Positions 46,001 to 53,313 of a stretch of 64,000 nt of DNA are shown here, piece after piece. Below the pieces are notes generated by a model. That model was not told where the DNA came from. It did no database searches and saw only the letters and a program-made list of their open reading frames with translations. Made by a program: the position numbers and the translations under genes. Positions within the stretch are counted from its first letter, which is position 1. Each line of letters starts with the position of its first letter. Source of the stretch: Sphingopyxis sp. H053 (GTDB lineage Bacteria > Pseudomonadota > Alphaproteobacteria > Sphingomonadales > Sphingomonadaceae); contig NZ_LNRU01000007.1 in assembly GCF_001468225.1 (NCBI RefSeq), forward strand, positions 1 to 64,000. Reading direction: 5' to 3'.

Positions 46001-49000
46001 GGACTTGCGGGCGGCTTCCCCGATACGACGGGCACCGTCGATACGACGAACGAGACGGTCCGGAACGGAACGATCACGGCGACGGATCCCGACGGCGACG
46101 CTTTGACCTTCTCGCTCGGCGCACCGGCGACGGCGCTGTTCTCGGGCGGTCAGCCGATCGTCTGGGATACGACCAATCCGCAGCTGCTGCTGGGCAAGGT
46201 CGGTGCCAATACGATCATCAGCGTATCGATCAACAACAGCGGCAACTTCACCGTGACGCTGTCGCGGCCGATCGATCATCCCAACACGACCTTGGAAGAC
46301 GCGCTGTCGCTCGTCGTTCCCGTCAGCGTCAACGACGGCACGACGACGGTGACCAACGCGACGGCGCTGACCATCGGGCTCGAGGACGACTCGCCGATCG
46401 CGATCGCGCCGCTTGCCGCGGCGCTGATCAATGCCCCCGGCTCGTCGGTGTATCAATCGCTCGATACCGACAATGACGTCGACAATAATTATGGTGGCGA
46501 CGGCCCGGGCAGCGTGATCTTCACCGCCGCGACGATCGCGGCGCTCCAGGCGCAGAATCTGACGGCGGGCGGTCTGGCGCTGAACTACGTCATCTCGGCC
46601 GGTGGCACCATTCTGACCGCCGAAAAGCCGAACGGCGACGATGTCTTTATCATCCGCCTGCAGCCGGCCGGCCATGCCGACCAGTATCAGGTCCAGATGG
46701 TCCAGAAGCTCGATTCGACTCAGACGGTCGATTTCGACAGCGGCAGTTACAACTTCGTCGGCGGCAACACGTCATGGGCCGGCTTTACGGTGGCGGGCGA
46801 CAATAACAGTCAGGACTTGCTGTTGACGCCGATGACGGGCGGGATCGATGGCGGGACCGTGAACACCAACAATGGCACGGGTGGGATCAGTGATGGCCAG
46901 TCGATCAAGGCTGGTGAGGCGATGCGGGTCGATTTCGTCGTTGACCTGACCGGATCGCCGAACAGCGGCGCGAACTATGCCACGCCCGCCAACCAGAACC
47001 ATGCCTTCGACTCGCATTATAATGCGAACGGCGCGTCGGCGCTGTTTACGAATATCGGCTCCAGCAGCAGCGTCCGGCTTGTCGCGCGCGACGACATCGA
47101 CACCGACAACGACATCGGCGACGGTGTGAAGGATACGATCACCAAGGTCGCAATCAGCTTCAACAATGCGACGCTCAGCGTGACGGCGAATGGCACCTAT
47201 AATGTCGGCGGCCAGAACTTCACCGTGACCTTCGCCAACGGCGAAGCGACCGTCGCCGGTGTCGTCGCGAATACCGTCGTCGCCGGTTTTACCGCCGACG
47301 GATACAACAGCATCGAATTCCACCATGCCGGCGGCGATACGTTCAAGATCGGCGACTTCGGTGCGGTGGTGCAGACCGAAAACCCGGTGAACTTCAACGT
47401 CCCGGTCACCATCGTCGATCGCGACGGCGACACCGCGCAAGCATCGCTGGCGATCACCACGGCTTCACCGCTGCTGGTGATCGGTTCGGCAACCGGTGAC
47501 GTCGCTGGCGAGCCGACCGACCATGTCGTCGCCAATCCGCAAGGCCAGGTCGACGGCGCGATCCAGGGCAGTGCTTTCGACGATACGCTGGTCGGTGATC
47601 CGGGATCGGTGACGATCACCGAAGGGCAACAGGCGAATATCGTTCTGGTGCTTGACAGTTCGGGCAGCATGACGACGCAGATTCCGTTCGGAAACAGCAC
47701 GATCTCGCGGCAACAAGCGCTTGAGGATGGTGTGCAGGCGCTGATCGACAGCCTGGCGGCGTCGGGGGCCAAGGACATCCGTATCACGATCATCGATTTC
47801 GACGCGGATGGGGACAATCTTGGCACCTTCGACCTGATCGTCAACGGGGTCGTCCAGACGCAAGAGGTCAACGATGCCAAACAGGCGGTCGAGGACATGT
47901 CGGCGGGCGGCGGCACCAACTATGAAGACGGCCTCCAGGATGCGCTGAGTTGGATCAACGGCGGGAACGGCATTGTCGGCGCCGACATCAATAAGGTCGT
48001 CTTCGTTTCCGACGGTCTTCCAACCCTATGGAATACTGGCGGCAACGGCAGCGATTCCGACGCCACCAACGTCCAGAATGCGATGGACCAGGTGCTCGGC
48101 ACCGACGGCTCGAACGAGCCGCAGCAGATACTCGCGACCGGCTATTCGATCGATTCGATCGGGATCAACGTCAATGCGACGCTGCTTGCACGGCTCAGCG
48201 ATGTCGAGGACGGCGTTGCATCGGGCGGGACGGGCAGCGCGACCAACGCGACCTCGGCCGAAGAACTGGCTGCCGTGCTCCAGGTTCTGGGCGGCTCGAC
48301 CGACCTCGCCGCCGCGGCGAATGACACCATCAACGGCGGCGCCGGGGGCGACGTGATCTTCGGCGACGTCCTGTTCACCGATACGCTGGCGACCCAGCTA
48401 GGCGTGAGCCTTCCCGCCGGGTCGGGCTGGGCCGTCTTCCAGACGCTCGAAGGTCGGGCAAATCTGGAATCGATCGATCCCGGACTCAATGGCGCCGATT
48501 GGACCCGTCAGGATACGATCGCCTATATCCGCACGAATTACAGCGCGCTGGCACAGGAAAGCGGACGGACCGGCGGCAACGACACAATCAACGCCGGCAC
48601 CGGGAACGACATCGTCTTCGGCCAGGAAGGCAATGACATCATCGACGGTGGCGATGGCGATGACATCATTTCGGGCGGCACCGGTTCGGACACGCTAACC
48701 GGTGGCATCGGCAACGATATTTTCTGGCTTGCCAATGGCGAATTTGGGGCGGGCGAAACGATCAACGGCGCCGCGAACAGCGACACCATCCTGCTGACCA
48801 ATGCCACGACGGTCAATTTCGCGGGCGGCACGATCAGCGGCGTCGAAACGCTGACGGGCAGCAGCGGTATCGACACGGTCTCGATGTCCGCGGCGCAGTG
48901 GGCGTCGTTCGCCACGATCGACCTTGCCGGTGGCGCCGACGTGCTGAACATCGCGGTCAGCGGCGCGGTGAATATTTCCGCCGCGGGCGCGCCGACGGTC

Positions 49001-51115
49001 AGCAATGTCGAGACGAGCAACCTCACCGGCTCGGGCGGTGCGGACACGCTGACGCTGACCGGCGCGCAGCTCGATGCGATCATCCAGGCGGCCGGCACGA
49101 TCGACCTTGGCGCGAACAACAGCGATACGATCGCACTCACCTCGACCTCGGCCGACCTCAACGGCCTCGCCGATGGCAGGCTGGTGAATGTCGAGACGGT
49201 TTCCGCATCGGGAGCGGCGGCCGGCGTGACGATCAACCTCGGCGCCCAGACCGAGACGATGACAATCACCGGGTCGGCGAGCGGCGACGCACTCACCGCG
49301 AGCACCGGCAACAACAGCGTGGTCAACGCCGGGTCTGGGGGCGATACGGTCACCATCAACGCCGCGGCGCTGACGACGCGCGCCTGGACGGTCGACCTCG
49401 GCAACGGCGATGGCGCAGTGGACAAGATCGTCTTTAGCCACACGGCCCTGGGGTTTGGCGACAACACGGTCGCCACCGTCAGCAATTTCTCGACGACGAA
49501 CGACCGGATCGCGGTGTCGATGGGCGGCACCAGCCGCACCGACGGCAGCTTCGTGACCGTGACGGCAACGCAGACCACCATCGGCGCCGGGGTCGAAGTC
49601 GTCGAACTGGTCAATAGTGCCTGGGTGACGGGTTCGCTTGGCAATGACGGCGACGGATCGACGATCGAGGGTTTCATTCAGAGCGCAACCGACGGCATTC
49701 CGGTCGGGATCTATACGTTCATCGTCTATTCGGGCACGGGCGGTTCGGCGAATGCGGGCATCTATTCGGTGTCGATCACCGGCTCGGCCAACCCCACCCA
49801 GGGCGGGATGGCCGTCGAACATATCATGACGATCAACGGTGTCGGTTACGGCAATCTTTCCGCCGCCAACTTCGTCGGAACCGCCGACCCGATCATCCTC
49901 GATCTGGGCGGCGACGGCTATGCCTTTGGCGCGACCGCCGCATTCGACATCAATGCCGACGGCGCGGCCGATCGGGTGACGTGGAATTCGTCGAACGACG
50001 GCATTCTGGCGGTCGACCTCAACGGCAATGGCAAGATCGATAGCGGAACCGAGATTTTCACCCCCGGCTTCGGTGGCGGCAATTTCGCCAGCGGCGTCGC
50101 GGCGCTCGCTTCGCTCGACGGCAATGGCGACGGCATCATCGACGCGGCCGACGCGGCTTTTGCCAACCTCCTGATCTGGCAGGACGCCAACGCCGACGGC
50201 GTCAGCGATGCGGGCGAGCTTTCGAGCCTTGCCGATCGGGGGATCGCCTCGATTGCGACGGGCGCCACCCCCACTGACGAGCAGGTCGATGGCCAAGCGG
50301 TGACCGCACGCGGCGGCTTCACCCGCGAGGACGGCACGAGCGGCGACTATATCGAAGTTCAGCTCGACACACAGCTCGGTGCCCGCGCACCGGCGCGCGA
50401 GGCGGAAGACGTCCAGCGCGCCGCGGGCAATCAGGCGCTGACGAGCTCGCTGGTCGCCGCGTCGCTGATCGTGGGGATTCAGGGCGCGCAGCCCGACAAC
50501 GGCGCATCGCCGATCGTCGCGGCGAAGAACGAGCCGGGTATCGAGCAGGCCGACGGCGGCGTCGCAGCGGCATCCATCGATGCTGCGGCGACGGCCGCGC
50601 CTTCGAGCGCCGCCAGCGACGGCCTTGCCGAAACGCCGAAAACCGCCGCGCCCGACACATCGGCCACGCTGCATTCCGACGACGCGAGCCCCGCCGCGAT
50701 CGACGGCGTGCAGGACAGCGGCTGGCGCAGCGAAACCACCGACAATGCCGACGCCGACAGCTCGGATTCGCTGGCCGACATGATCGCGGATCGCGGCTCG
50801 TTCGATCCGGGCGTAATGGACGGTCTGCTCGCGCTGGCGGCGGTGCCCGCCGATGCGGTTGCCGCGGGTTCGGATGCCGCGGCGCATGATCCGGCGGCGA
50901 CTGCGGTGCTTGCCGAGGTCCTGGAGAGCGGCGGCAGCGCGGTCGATCAGCTGATCCACGCCGTCACGGGCGGCCATGAACCGGTGCAGATCGCGGCCGG
51001 TGAGACGCCCGCTTTCGATCTGGCGCAGTTCCTCGATCAACAGGTCGCGCCCGATGTGGCGTTCCCGGCCAGCCAGCCGCTGGCAGTGGATCTTCACCAT
51101 ATGGCGGCGGCCTGA
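37049..51115 (+). CDS. Giant type I-secreted RTX/VWA repeat adhesin (LapA/BapA-like)
   Basis: Surface adhesin of 4688 residues. The N-terminus (1-190) is a short beta-rich head (VLPAGASIDDITISGTDLVITLPNGQ, SSGGNFADPEGPIQDAY) like that of BapA-type adhesins. From about 210 to 3110 it is built of some twelve VCBS/T1SS-143-like modules of about 240-280 residues, each closing with a DDxPTAxxDxDxVxED-type junction and rich in TDGDGDT. A von Willebrand A domain lies at about 3530-3750 with a complete MIDAS (DSSGS at 3536-3540, GGGTNYED, VSDGLP). RTX calcium nonapeptides (GGDGDD type) follow at 3760-3895, then beta-solenoid-like repeats, an EF-hand-rich block (DLNGNGKID, DGNGDGIIDAADAA) near 4290-4400 and an Ala-rich tail. 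The ATG at 37049 has GAGGGA upstream. Confidence 0.92.
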   Translation: MDAFDNPARNGITGPARDGASNEQSSRAAPGGEFLAAAANVTAAASIIPLAIQAILVPDASGRVVLPAGASIDDITISGTDLVITLPNGQVFIIPGGAVDVPSIVVDGDTVPASTVAQLLENLGELNPEAGVRSSGGNFADPEGPIQDAYALGDLLPYTQLAFPQPEDRELLPAVSDEEPTILIVTPDQPAGLTAATASVNEAGLPARGNEPAGSNSAANSETTTGSIVYDAGDGLDTITINGIAITAVGQVITTPLGQLTITSLTPGNVGYSYTLTDNTNANANLTDPLTVVVTDNDGDTATATLTVSVVDDVPTARGDTDRVAAGSFAPETGNVLTGTGTTSGAAGADTPGADGASLTGIRAASGEGGFSAPGTVQGQYGTLTINAQGGYTYVRNPGTAGGVNDVFSYQITDGDGDTSTATLTISIADAPTVITFVPGDGEGDGGTVVYEADLGPREGEAPGSAFAGSDASTSGTITFTAVDGVGSVSIGGITVTPGSLPQTISSDATGTLVVTGYSFNAATGEGSITYAYTLIDNTLDGDGTTVSFALVITDADGDTATDTLDIDIVDDTPTARADSDSVTEDGPTVADGNVLTGSGGEDSNGTDGVADVQGADGAAVTAVAGGAVGEPLAGAYGALTLNSDGSYSYALNNAAQAVQGLAAGQTLTETFTYTITDGDGDTSTTTLTIIINGADDGVTINGINTEGGDLTVDEDDLADGSSPDAAALTQAGSLSISTPDGLGNVTIGGTQVVTNGVFTPGTATSPLGLINITGFTPVTGADGSVIGGTFTYNYVLGDNTLTHGAQGEDNVIDSFAVVVTDSDGSTGTDSIDVRIIDDVPTARDDVDSVTEDSGNGDNPPAADGNVLTGLGGGDANATDGVADTQGADGATVTAVAGGALGEAFAGAYGSLTLNADGSYRYVLNNQAQPVQGLSAGETLTETFTYTITDGDGDTAAATLTITINGADDGVTINGLNAEGAEVVVNEDDLSDGSSPDAAALTQTDNFTVSTPDGLGNVTIGGTQVVTNGVFTAGTVTSPLGTVNITGFTPVIGADGSVIGGTFTYNYVLSDNTLTHSSQGEDFVGDSFAVVVTDSDGSTANASLDVRIIDDVPTAADDGTTQAVENAPVTIDVLANDVRGADGVQPSAVQLVAGSLTGTGTLVNNGDGSFTYTPGAQETGSVSFQYRITDGDGDTDVATATITLVADSAPQIGKTADVTVDEDGLVGANADNGLSGEVTSTGSASANGTITVDFGSDVPATLAGSLVLNDSAALDTHLTVGGVPVTFDKVGNDLVGSVGGNEVIRISLTTPAAGPGATQVTYGYTVTLSQAIDQAVPGSEDSDFLAGIGFTVTDNDGTTASGAFGVTIVDDLPTLSLSDTPTTVVEGATATGTWTLDRGADGVSSVNVSFGSGSATLSLAPGSSVSITQPTGALTVNANGTFSFAAAGNQNNATNPSASFTLSAVDRDGDPTSDSLTIAITDGANPKNASPITLTVDEAAINAIGSNPASPAEMTSGDLIFSAGSDTLSGFAFTGVAGLVANLDGTGIDLFWSMAPGGQTIVGSLTLGGPAAITISLTAPASIPPGLSGIATVTVTLADNLPHALAMAAQTQALGAVTVQATDTDGDAATGVVTVQVADDVPAAKPDADSVTEDGPLTADGNVLTGTGGTDGNATDGAADTQGADGATVTGVSFGATVGAVGAGLAGAYGTLTLNADGSYSYVLNNAAQPVQGLSAGQTLTEIFSYTITDGDGDPATTTLTITINGANDGVTINGLDAAGAELFVDEDDLPVRPGEPAGSDTTPDSLTDSDSFTVSTPDGMGTVVLTSFNGVPLGTPLTLVVANGTFTPQSVASAYGTLNVTGFTAVTGADGSVIGGTFTYSYTLNDNRTDHPAAGEDNRNDSVGVTVTDIDGSTASATIDIRITDDVPAASPEANQNVAEGATVTGTLDFVQGADGATVTQINGTALVFGGDGFSQAIDIGHGTIKVKADGSYSFTADASVTGAGSAAATYTVTDGDNDTATASISFTITDANVPTAGQTQASVDDDALAGGNPASTTGDLADPNSDGDNNQATFSGLLNLNFGGDGPGSVNFAAMNGLFVIVGQESVQLGWNAGTNTLTGTGPRGVLFTVEVTNPTTGAYKVTLVDNVLHTSGGDENDATVVLGFTVSDSDGSTAPGTLQISFDDDAPTVVANTTQPVLTVDESAFGTDAPFSFASVFTPTFGADGAAATNSTTYALGITAGPTGLVDTLTTQAVVLSVVGGVVEGRTSTSNELVFTVSVAANGTVTLDQSRAVVHTPNSGPDQPTSLSADNLITLTATVTDADGDTATATANIGQNLVFEDDAPVANDDIAGLTEGGPISVTFDVDTNDTDGADGLGSRTFTSLTGTYGTITLNPDGTQTYTLTAAGQTAINALAPGATLTDIFTYTLTDKDGDSDPATLTVTLTGTDDGVTITNLVPEAQGGDVSVDEDDLPAGSDTAKESLTQTGTFNISAPDGVANLTIHGVQVINNGVFTPATIPTPLGNTLNITAYNAATGEISYSYTLAAAEAHATGASENSLFENFVVSLTDVDNDTTSSTLSVNIIDDVPTARPDADIVVAEDGPAVGGNLLTNDTRGADGATVTSVMIGATTTAINAVGTTTITTANGVYTFTAAGAWTFDPNPVSNAAAANAGFSYTITDGDGDPATSTQAISLTDGANPIGGGSITLALDDQNLVDGSTPAGPDSANASLVFTPGSDAIASIVFAASVAGLGGGLTWVRVSDTQITGSDGARLVVTLDLVRVGNNASVTATLNDNHDNHTGIDVDDLANLGSVGVVATDSDGDTATGTVTVTISDDLATARPDTDAVTEDAASPATGNVVTGVGTTNAPGSADTQGADGASVTGVIAGTSGGAVAGNVGTPLAGTYGSLTLNANGGYSYALNNGNATVQALGVNETLTETFTYTITDGDGDRSTTTLKITINGSNDLPTIGTATTAVSDEGLAGGFPDTTGTVDTTNETVRNGTITATDPDGDALTFSLGAPATALFSGGQPIVWDTTNPQLLLGKVGANTIISVSINNSGNFTVTLSRPIDHPNTTLEDALSLVVPVSVNDGTTTVTNATALTIGLEDDSPIAIAPLAAALINAPGSSVYQSLDTDNDVDNNYGGDGPGSVIFTAATIAALQAQNLTAGGLALNYVISAGGTILTAEKPNGDDVFIIRLQPAGHADQYQVQMVQKLDSTQTVDFDSGSYNFVGGNTSWAGFTVAGDNNSQDLLLTPMTGGIDGGTVNTNNGTGGISDGQSIKAGEAMRVDFVVDLTGSPNSGANYATPANQNHAFDSHYNANGASALFTNIGSSSSVRLVARDDIDTDNDIGDGVKDTITKVAISFNNATLSVTANGTYNVGGQNFTVTFANGEATVAGVVANTVVAGFTADGYNSIEFHHAGGDTFKIGDFGAVVQTENPVNFNVPVTIVDRDGDTAQASLAITTASPLLVIGSATGDVAGEPTDHVVANPQGQVDGAIQGSAFDDTLVGDPGSVTITEGQQANIVLVLDSSGSMTTQIPFGNSTISRQQALEDGVQALIDSLAASGAKDIRITIIDFDADGDNLGTFDLIVNGVVQTQEVNDAKQAVEDMSAGGGTNYEDGLQDALSWINGGNGIVGADINKVVFVSDGLPTLWNTGGNGSDSDATNVQNAMDQVLGTDGSNEPQQILATGYSIDSIGINVNATLLARLSDVEDGVASGGTGSATNATSAEELAAVLQVLGGSTDLAAAANDTINGGAGGDVIFGDVLFTDTLATQLGVSLPAGSGWAVFQTLEGRANLESIDPGLNGADWTRQDTIAYIRTNYSALAQESGRTGGNDTINAGTGNDIVFGQEGNDIIDGGDGDDIISGGTGSDTLTGGIGNDIFWLANGEFGAGETINGAANSDTILLTNATTVNFAGGTISGVETLTGSSGIDTVSMSAAQWASFATIDLAGGADVLNIAVSGAVNISAAGAPTVSNVETSNLTGSGGADTLTLTGAQLDAIIQAAGTIDLGANNSDTIALTSTSADLNGLADGRLVNVETVSASGAAAGVTINLGAQTETMTITGSASGDALTASTGNNSVVNAGSGGDTVTINAAALTTRAWTVDLGNGDGAVDKIVFSHTALGFGDNTVATVSNFSTTNDRIAVSMGGTSRTDGSFVTVTATQTTIGAGVEVVELVNSAWVTGSLGNDGDGSTIEGFIQSATDGIPVGIYTFIVYSGTGGSANAGIYSVSITGSANPTQGGMAVEHIMTINGVGYGNLSAANFVGTADPIILDLGGDGYAFGATAAFDINADGAADRVTWNSSNDGILAVDLNGNGKIDSGTEIFTPGFGGGNFASGVAALASLDGNGDGIIDAADAAFANLLIWQDANADGVSDAGELSSLADRGIASIATGATPTDEQVDGQAVTARGGFTREDGTSGDYIEVQLDTQLGARAPAREAEDVQRAAGNQALTSSLVAASLIVGIQGAQPDNGASPIVAAKNEPGIEQADGGVAAASIDAAATAAPSSAASDGLAETPKTAAPDTSATLHSDDASPAAIDGVQDSGWRSETTDNADADSSDSLADMIADRGSFDPGVMDGLLALAAVPADAVAAGSDAAAHDPAATAVLAEVLESGGSAVDQLIHAVTGGHEPVQIAAGETPAFDLAQFLDQQVAPDVAFPASQPLAVDLHHMAAA
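37984..46420 (+). repeat. Long in-frame module repeats of the adhesin
   Basis: Twelve recurring junctions encoding DD-x-P-(T/A)-x motifs occur near 37984, 38760, 39555, 40380, 41155, 41960, 42826, 43600, 44080, 44810, 45560 and 46385, so the module length is mostly 720-870 bases. The closest pair starts at 39131 and 39947, exactly 816 bases (272 codons) apart, and is nearly identical around GNVTIGGTQVVTNGVF. Such pairs are prone to recombination and to assembly collapse. Confidence 0.8.
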
Positions 51116-51167
51116 TCGAGCAAATTTAGGACCAGTGGAACAGAGAATAACGGGAGGGCGATACGAA

Positions 51168-51884
51168 ATGGCACATCAACCGGGAAAATGGATGGCGGGG
51201 GCATTCGCCGCGCTGGCCTTCGCCCAGCCTGGCAGCGCATATGCGCAGGCTCTTGCCGATCTGCCGATCGATCAGGTGCGGACCGAGGTCCAGACCCGGT
51301 ACGACGCGGCCTTGGCGCTGACCACTGATCGATCGGTCGTCGCCGCCAACAGCAACACCTATACCTGGGCGTCCGAAGCCAAGGTGCAGTGCGGCATCGC
51401 AAAAGGCTTCCTGAAGTCGGGCAACAAAGACGCCGAAAGCCTGCGTCGCTGCGATTTCGCCTATGGCATGATGCGGAACCAGCCGCCGCCGACGCCCGAG
51501 GCGCCGCTCGTACCGCCGGCACCGCCGACGGAAAATTGCCCGCCCGAGGTCGCCTCGACCTTCTATTTCGACTGGGATTCGACCGTCGCGCCCGCCGACG
51601 CGAGCCAGTCGGTGGCCTTCATGGCCGAAAACCGCACGCGCTGCGGTTGGCGCAGCTTCACCGTCGTCGGTCACACCGACCGGTCGGGCTCCGACAGATA
51701 TAATGACGGTCTGGCGCTGCGCCGGGCACGCGTGATCGCCGACATGATGGGCGTGGCCGGCATTCCGGCCGATGCCATCGCCGTATCGGGCATGGGCGAA
51801 CGCAAGCCGCGCGTCCAGACCGTGGATGGCCAGCGCACGCCGGAGAACCGGCGTGTCGAAGTCGAAGTGAATGGGGGACTGTGA
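51168..51884 (+). CDS. OmpA-family outer-membrane protein
   Basis: Protein of 238 residues with a signal peptide (ending QPGSAYAQ), a short N-terminal segment, a Pro-rich linker (PPPTPEAPLVPPAPPTE) and a C-terminal OmpA peptidoglycan-binding domain: VASTFYFDWDS, TVVGHTDRSGSDRYNDGLALRRA and GERKPR...ENRRVEV. It probably tethers the outer membrane to the wall next to the adhesin exporter. The ATG at 51168 follows GGGAGGG. It begins 52 bases after the adhesin and its stop overlaps the next start, so it belongs to the secretion operon. Confidence 0.9.
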   Translation: MAHQPGKWMAGAFAALAFAQPGSAYAQALADLPIDQVRTEVQTRYDAALALTTDRSVVAANSNTYTWASEAKVQCGIAKGFLKSGNKDAESLRRCDFAYGMMRNQPPPTPEAPLVPPAPPTENCPPEVASTFYFDWDSTVAPADASQSVAFMAENRTRCGWRSFTVVGHTDRSGSDRYNDGLALRRARVIADMMGVAGIPADAIAVSGMGERKPRVQTVDGQRTPENRRVEVEVNGGL

Positions 51885-53278
51885 TGAAACCGCAACATAA
51901 GCTCGCCGGCTTTGCCTCGGCGCTCGCCATATCCCTTTTCGCAGGCCAGGCTTTTGCCGAGCCGACCAGCATGCAGAATGTCATGGCGGTCGCGATCGAT
52001 TCCAATCCGCAGATCAATCAGGCGGAAATGAACAAGCAGGCAATCGAGTTCGAACTCGAACAGGCGAAGGGCCTGTATCTGCCGCGCGTTTCGCTCGAAT
52101 TGTCCGCGGGGGTCCGCCGCCTCGAAAATGCGACGCGCCGCAACCTCGGCATCGCCAATGACGAACTCTATCCGCTCGAAGCGGGGATCCGCGCCGAGCA
52201 GACGCTGATCGATTTCGGCCGGCGCCACGGCGAAAAGCTGCGTCAGGCGGCGCGTGTCGACGGTGCGGCGCTCCGCGTGGTCGAACGATCCGAGTTCATT
52301 GCCCTGCAATCGGCGCGGCAATATCTCGACGTCTTGCTCCAGCAGCGCGTCGTCGCCGCTGCCGAAGACAATATGACCTTTCACAACAGCCTGGTGTCCG
52401 ACCTGTCGAGCGGCGTGACCGCCGGATCGATCAGCGTCGCCGACCTGCAGCAGGCGCAGGAACGCGCCAAGGCGGCAAGCGTGCGCGTGTCCGAAGCCAA
52501 GGAAGCGCTGCAGAATGCAAGGATCGAGCTGCTCGCGCTCAGCGGGCTCGAAGTTGAAGAGGTGCAGATGCCGCCGGCGATGGCCGAAAAGCTGCCCGTC
52601 AGCCTGAGCGAAGCGGTCGGCCTGACCCGGTCGCGGCACCCCAAGGTGCTCGAAGCGCAGGCCGACGTCGATGCGGCGAATGCCGAGGCGAAGAAGGAAA
52701 AGGGCGATATCTTCCCTACGATCGGCCTCGAATTTTCGGGCCGGGTGGGCGAGGATATCGACGCGTTCCGCGGCGAGACGACCGACCTGTTGGGCCGTGT
52801 TGTCCTGCGCTGGGATATTTTCAATGGCGGGATCAACCAGGCGAAATATCAGGAGATGATACGCCGCGCGAGCGAGAGCCGCTTCCGCCTGCATGAAACC
52901 GAGCGCAACGCCGAGGCCGATACGCGCCGCGCGTGGAACAGCCGCGAGACGCAGACCGCGGTGTTCCGGGATCTTGTCGATCAGAGCAAGTCGACCGACG
53001 AACTCCTGCTGTCGTACCGCGAGCAATTCTCGGTCGGCCGCCGTTCGCTGCTCGACGTGCTCGATGCGCAAAACACGCGTTTCAACGTTCAGGTCCGCGC
53101 CGAAACGGCGCGTTTCTCGGAGATGTTCGCGGTCTATCAAATCCTCGCATCGACCAACAGCTTGCTGGAGGCGTTCAACCTGACCGCCCCCGAAGCGCGC
53201 CGCGTCTATGCGCGCGAGAAGGTCGGTTACGGTCCGCCGGCCCCGGCCGAACTGCAGCGCCGCCACTATCCGCAATGA
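51884..53278 (+). CDS. TolC-family outer-membrane channel of the type I secretion system
   Basis: Outer-membrane efflux duct of 464 residues (LapE/TolC role) with a signal peptide ending FAGQAFAE. Two OEP halves with long helices are visible, including SVADLQQAQERAKAASVRVSEA and the equatorial NGGINQAKYQEMIRRASESR and LDVLDAQNTRFNVQVRAETARFSEMFAVYQILASTNSLLEAF near the end, typical of type I secretion channels. The ATG at 51884 overlaps the OmpA stop (TGATG). With the downstream ABC and HlyD proteins it should form the adhesin export machine. Confidence 0.92.
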   Translation: MKPQHKLAGFASALAISLFAGQAFAEPTSMQNVMAVAIDSNPQINQAEMNKQAIEFELEQAKGLYLPRVSLELSAGVRRLENATRRNLGIANDELYPLEAGIRAEQTLIDFGRRHGEKLRQAARVDGAALRVVERSEFIALQSARQYLDVLLQQRVVAAAEDNMTFHNSLVSDLSSGVTAGSISVADLQQAQERAKAASVRVSEAKEALQNARIELLALSGLEVEEVQMPPAMAEKLPVSLSEAVGLTRSRHPKVLEAQADVDAANAEAKKEKGDIFPTIGLEFSGRVGEDIDAFRGETTDLLGRVVLRWDIFNGGINQAKYQEMIRRASESRFRLHETERNAEADTRRAWNSRETQTAVFRDLVDQSKSTDELLLSYREQFSVGRRSLLDVLDAQNTRFNVQVRAETARFSEMFAVYQILASTNSLLEAFNLTAPEARRVYAREKVGYGPPAPAELQRRHYPQ

Positions 53279-53313
53279 TGTCAGTGGATTGATTCCAAGT
53301 AGAAAATTTCAAT

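Noticed and set aside
37984..46420. CRISPR-like or DNA satellite repeats
   Set aside because: The repeats are in-frame coding modules of about 250 residues, not short direct repeats with spacers.
36890..46675. 3261-codon minus-strand frame as a gene
   Set aside because: It is antisense to a well-supported adhesin, has no family resemblance, and its low-complexity Arg/Val/Asp repeats mirror the sense repeats.
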